64,000 nucleotides of DNA from JBFLYC01 sp040756735. GTDB taxonomy: Bacteria; Bacillota; DSM-16504; Desulfitibacterales; Desulfitibacteraceae. The stretch lies in NCBI GenBank assembly GCA_040756735.1, contig JBFLYC010000016.1:5627-69626 (forward strand). Reading direction: 5' to 3'. Each line of letters starts with the position of its first letter. The first letter of the stretch is position 1. The notes beneath the pieces are model-generated. The model was not told the origin of the DNA, did no database searches, and saw nothing but the letters and a program-made list of their open reading frames with translations. The translations under genes and the position numbers were made by a program. Shown here piece after piece: positions 62,098 to 64,000 of this stretch.

Positions 62098-62453
62098 CAA
62101 ATAAGTGGTTCTATAAAACCGCACGCTAATTATTACTTTAGCTAAACCTGCATTGGTACAAGTTGCCCATCCAGCCGTAAAATCGAACCGTTTGCCTTAC
62201 TACAGATTTAAGTATGAACGGCATTTGTAAACGAAGAGGAAAAAAAGAGCCATAATCGCTATTGCAAGGAGGGTACTCAACAGCCGTTTTTAATATGTTT
62301 GTCACTGGCGAAGTGTTCAATCCAAGTGACTTGTATAAAATTGATGTGCCACAGGAAATGTTGGAAAAGCAGAAAGAGACAGCTATTAAGCAGCCAACAA
62401 AACTTCTGATTTCCCTTGGTTTAATAAAAGCTACTGACATTTCTGTGGCTTAA
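62098..62453 (+). pseudogene. IS110-family transposase remnant (C-terminal part)
   Basis: The reading frame gives ALVQVAHPAVKSNRLPYYRFK, then an in-frame TAA at about 62228, then KKRAIIAIARRVL, and after a shift into another frame near 62275 TAVFNMFVTGEVFNPSDLYK and a C-terminus ending KATDISVA. This order (A-W/H-x-A-x-x-S, YY..K, RGKKRAIIAIAR, TGE.FNPSDL) is the C-terminal transposase_20 domain of IS110/IS116/IS902 elements. At least one stop and one frameshift show it is dead. The N-terminal DEDD catalytic half is missing. Confidence 0.8.
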
Positions 62454-62631
62454 CTAAAGCATCATTTTTTGGCCTTCAAAAGCCTTGGTTAAGTGTGCCC
62501 TTTTTTACTTCATCACGAGTTATTTTTTTCACGCTATTTTTATCGCTACGCTATCTCCTCTCAAAAAAGATTAGAGAGACATTGTTTTGTCTCTCTAAAA
62601 TTATACCATAATTGTGATAAGACAAAACTGT

Positions 62632-63681
62632 TTAAAGTGAGTAATTATAATTTAAGCTATGATAATAGAAACCATCAGCACTGCTCCACCGAGTTACATC
62701 AATATTAATAGAGCCTGATAAGGTCCCACTACCTAGTTTTTCTAATCTAACATCACTAACTATGCCGTTGTCTTCACCATCACCTGAATAACGGTGATAA
62801 TTCCAATCACTCCACATATTATATGTGTGTTCCCACGTAGATGCAGTACATGCGCCATTATATCCTTCAATCGTAACATTAATGCTTAAATATCGTGCAA
62901 ATAACCAATAAAACATGTATTGAACGATTGATTGGCTCGAACTACTTGTTCCTGCTGGCCTCACATATAATAAATCCCAATTAGAACCTGATTTTGTACC
63001 ATTAATTTTGACTCGTGTTATTTTTGTCAACAGTTGAGTGTTATTTGTAAATACTCTTGTTCCTAACCATCCTTCTTGACCGGTACTAAGGTTAGTTTTA
63101 ATAGAAGTATGAGTATACAAATAATTCGATGATTTTTGCCCAATTATTGCTGTGTCGCTACTGGACAAAACTCCCAACGTTTCTTCCTTTCCAGCTTTTG
63201 CAGCTTTATTTTTAATTTCTAATTCTTCAAACGAAATTGTATTACCAATATTAAAAGCTACCAGATGTCCTATTATAACGTAAAGTTTTTCAATTCTATT
63301 ATTGTTTAGCTCGATGACCAAATCGACAAATTCTTTTTTATTGTTTAAAAGTACTTCAGATGTCCCATAAAATAGATTTGGATTATCTATGTCCTGTCGC
63401 ATTTTAAAATCTATGGTTAAATCATCACCATTTATGGGTATAGAAATTCTACCAATTAGATGATCTTCATCAAAAGTATAATCAATCTCGGTAACTAACT
63501 CATTTAGTTTTTTGATGCCAATATCCCAATTAGGTGAATACCCATACCCACTAAGTTGTATTTTATTATCAAAAATCTTTTTTTCAAATTCATGCGCTGT
63601 AACCATCGTTATATTACTTAACAACAAAATCAAAGCTAAAATCACAGCAATAACAAGCTTTTGTTTTGTATGAATGAACAT
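62632..63681 (-). CDS. Secreted protein of unknown function
   Basis: A 349-aa protein with a clear signal peptide (KQKLVIAVILALILLLSNIT, cleavage likely after VTA near residue 29). The mature part appears beta-rich, with no Cys clusters or lipobox. The C-terminal half is rich in Trp, Tyr, Ser and Asn. The ATG at 63681 follows GAGGAGG by about seven bases. No family is recognised. It follows a 319-base leader region with marked secondary structure and lies in the accessory tail next to a dead IS110 element. Confidence 0.75.
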   Translation of the reverse strand: MFIHTKQKLVIAVILALILLLSNITMVTAHEFEKKIFDNKIQLSGYGYSPNWDIGIKKLNELVTEIDYTFDEDHLIGRISIPINGDDLTIDFKMRQDIDNPNLFYGTSEVLLNNKKEFVDLVIELNNNRIEKLYVIIGHLVAFNIGNTISFEELEIKNKAAKAGKEETLGVLSSSDTAIIGQKSSNYLYTHTSIKTNLSTGQEGWLGTRVFTNNTQLLTKITRVKINGTKSGSNWDLLYVRPAGTSSSSQSIVQYMFYWLFARYLSINVTIEGYNGACTASTWEHTYNMWSDWNYHRYSGDGEDNGIVSDVRLEKLGSGTLSGSINIDVTRWSSADGFYYHSLNYNYSL

Positions 63682-63812
63682 AAATCTTCCTCCTCGTATC
63701 AATAATCTTGTAAAATTTAAGTATACTCGTTGGGCAAGCAGAACATCAATCTATATTATGTCTACTTTCATATTCACAGCATATAGAACTTTAAATAACC
63801 CTCATAAACACT

Positions 63813-63957
63813 ACCTCCCCAGCCTTAATCTCTCCTTTACTTCAGGCTGGGGAAGGTTTAAAATAATGTTAATACCTAACCTTTGCCTCTGGTAAAGGAG
63901 GGTACAGTCCCAGGTAAATGGAACTTTTTCAGGGTATCTTATTTACCTGGGAATTTT
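63813..63957. other. Three consecutive hairpins at the right edge
   Basis: Hairpin 1: CCCCAGCCT/AGGCTGGGG (63817-63852, 9 bp). Hairpin 2: CCTTTGCC-TCT-GGTAAAGG (about 63880-63898, 8 bp with one G-T). Hairpin 3: TCCCAGGTAAAT/ATTTACCTGGGA (63908-63952, 12 bp) followed by ATTTTTG on the plus strand. The rest of 63682-64000 shows no gene. On the plus strand this would be a terminated leader or small RNA. On the minus strand it lies 130 bases upstream of the secreted-protein gene. Confidence 0.55.
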
Positions 63958-64000
63958 TGTGTTTCTCAATTGGGTTACCAGGATTATACTATTTTTTCCA

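Noticed and set aside
1..64000. CRISPR arrays, rRNA genes, intact insertion sequences or prophage
   Set aside because: No regularly spaced direct repeats, rRNA-like stretches, integrase, terminase or complete transposase were seen; the holin-like protein at 56729-57061 belongs to a chromosomal family.

Overview
The window looks like a chromosome segment of an AT-rich, endospore-forming Clostridia-type Firmicute (Bacillota). Evidence for this is the sporulation genes (spoIIP, yqfC, yqfD), a glyQS T-box, HrcA/CIRCE control, purine-rich Shine-Dalgarno sites with several TTG/GTG starts, and the classic Firmicute order lepA-hemW-hrcA-grpE-dnaK-dnaJ-prmA-rsmE-mtaB ... rpsU ... floA ... yqfC-yqfD-phoH-pgpH-ybeY-dgkA ... 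era-recO-glyQ-glyS ... dnaG-rpoD.

Layout. 1-4.5 kb: a bacterial non-homologous end-joining set split into separate polypeptides (Ku, cut by the left edge; a LigD-type polymerase; an ATP-dependent ligase) around an NhaC-type antiporter. 4.5-9.8 kb: a compact Tad/Flp secretion-motor operon (cpaB, cpaE with a receiver domain, tadA, tadB, tadC) without pilin or prepilin peptidase genes. 10-14.8 kb: a DegS/DegU-like two-component pair, RNase HI, a coiled-coil zinc-ribbon protein, Nif3/YqfO and TrmK. 15.0-15.4 kb: four tRNA genes. 15.4-24.3 kb: rpoD, dnaG, dgt, tatC, ppdK and the PPDK regulatory kinase. 24.4-27.8 kb: glyQS behind a T-box. 27.9-40.5 kb: recO, era, a DUF881/DUF502 pair, dgkA, ybeY, pgpH, phoH, yqfD, yqfC, floA, nfeD and rpsU. 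40.6-53.4 kb: hinT-like gene, mtaB, rsmE, prmA and the stress operon. 53.4-60.1 kb: murJ, spoIIP, a holin-like protein, rpsT, holA and a lone mreB. 60.1-64 kb: a gene-poor accessory tail with strong hairpins, a dead IS110-family transposase and two orphan genes.

The most distinctive feature is an archaeal-type (group III) chaperonin gene placed between hrcA and grpE. It sits downstream of a perfect CIRCE operator, so the archaeal-like chaperonin and the DnaK machine should be co-regulated by HrcA. Other points worth a look are a dispersed hairpin repeat family (GGGGACA...TGTCCCC), including one copy inside the dnaK-dnaJ spacer; a two-layer inverted-repeat element after dgt; a 34-codon ORF between rpsT and holA; and a three-hairpin structured region at the right edge. 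No CRISPR array, rRNA operon, intact transposon or prophage was seen.

Functional calls come from reading motifs and gene order. No database search was run. Start codons were chosen by Shine-Dalgarno position where the longest frame was implausible.
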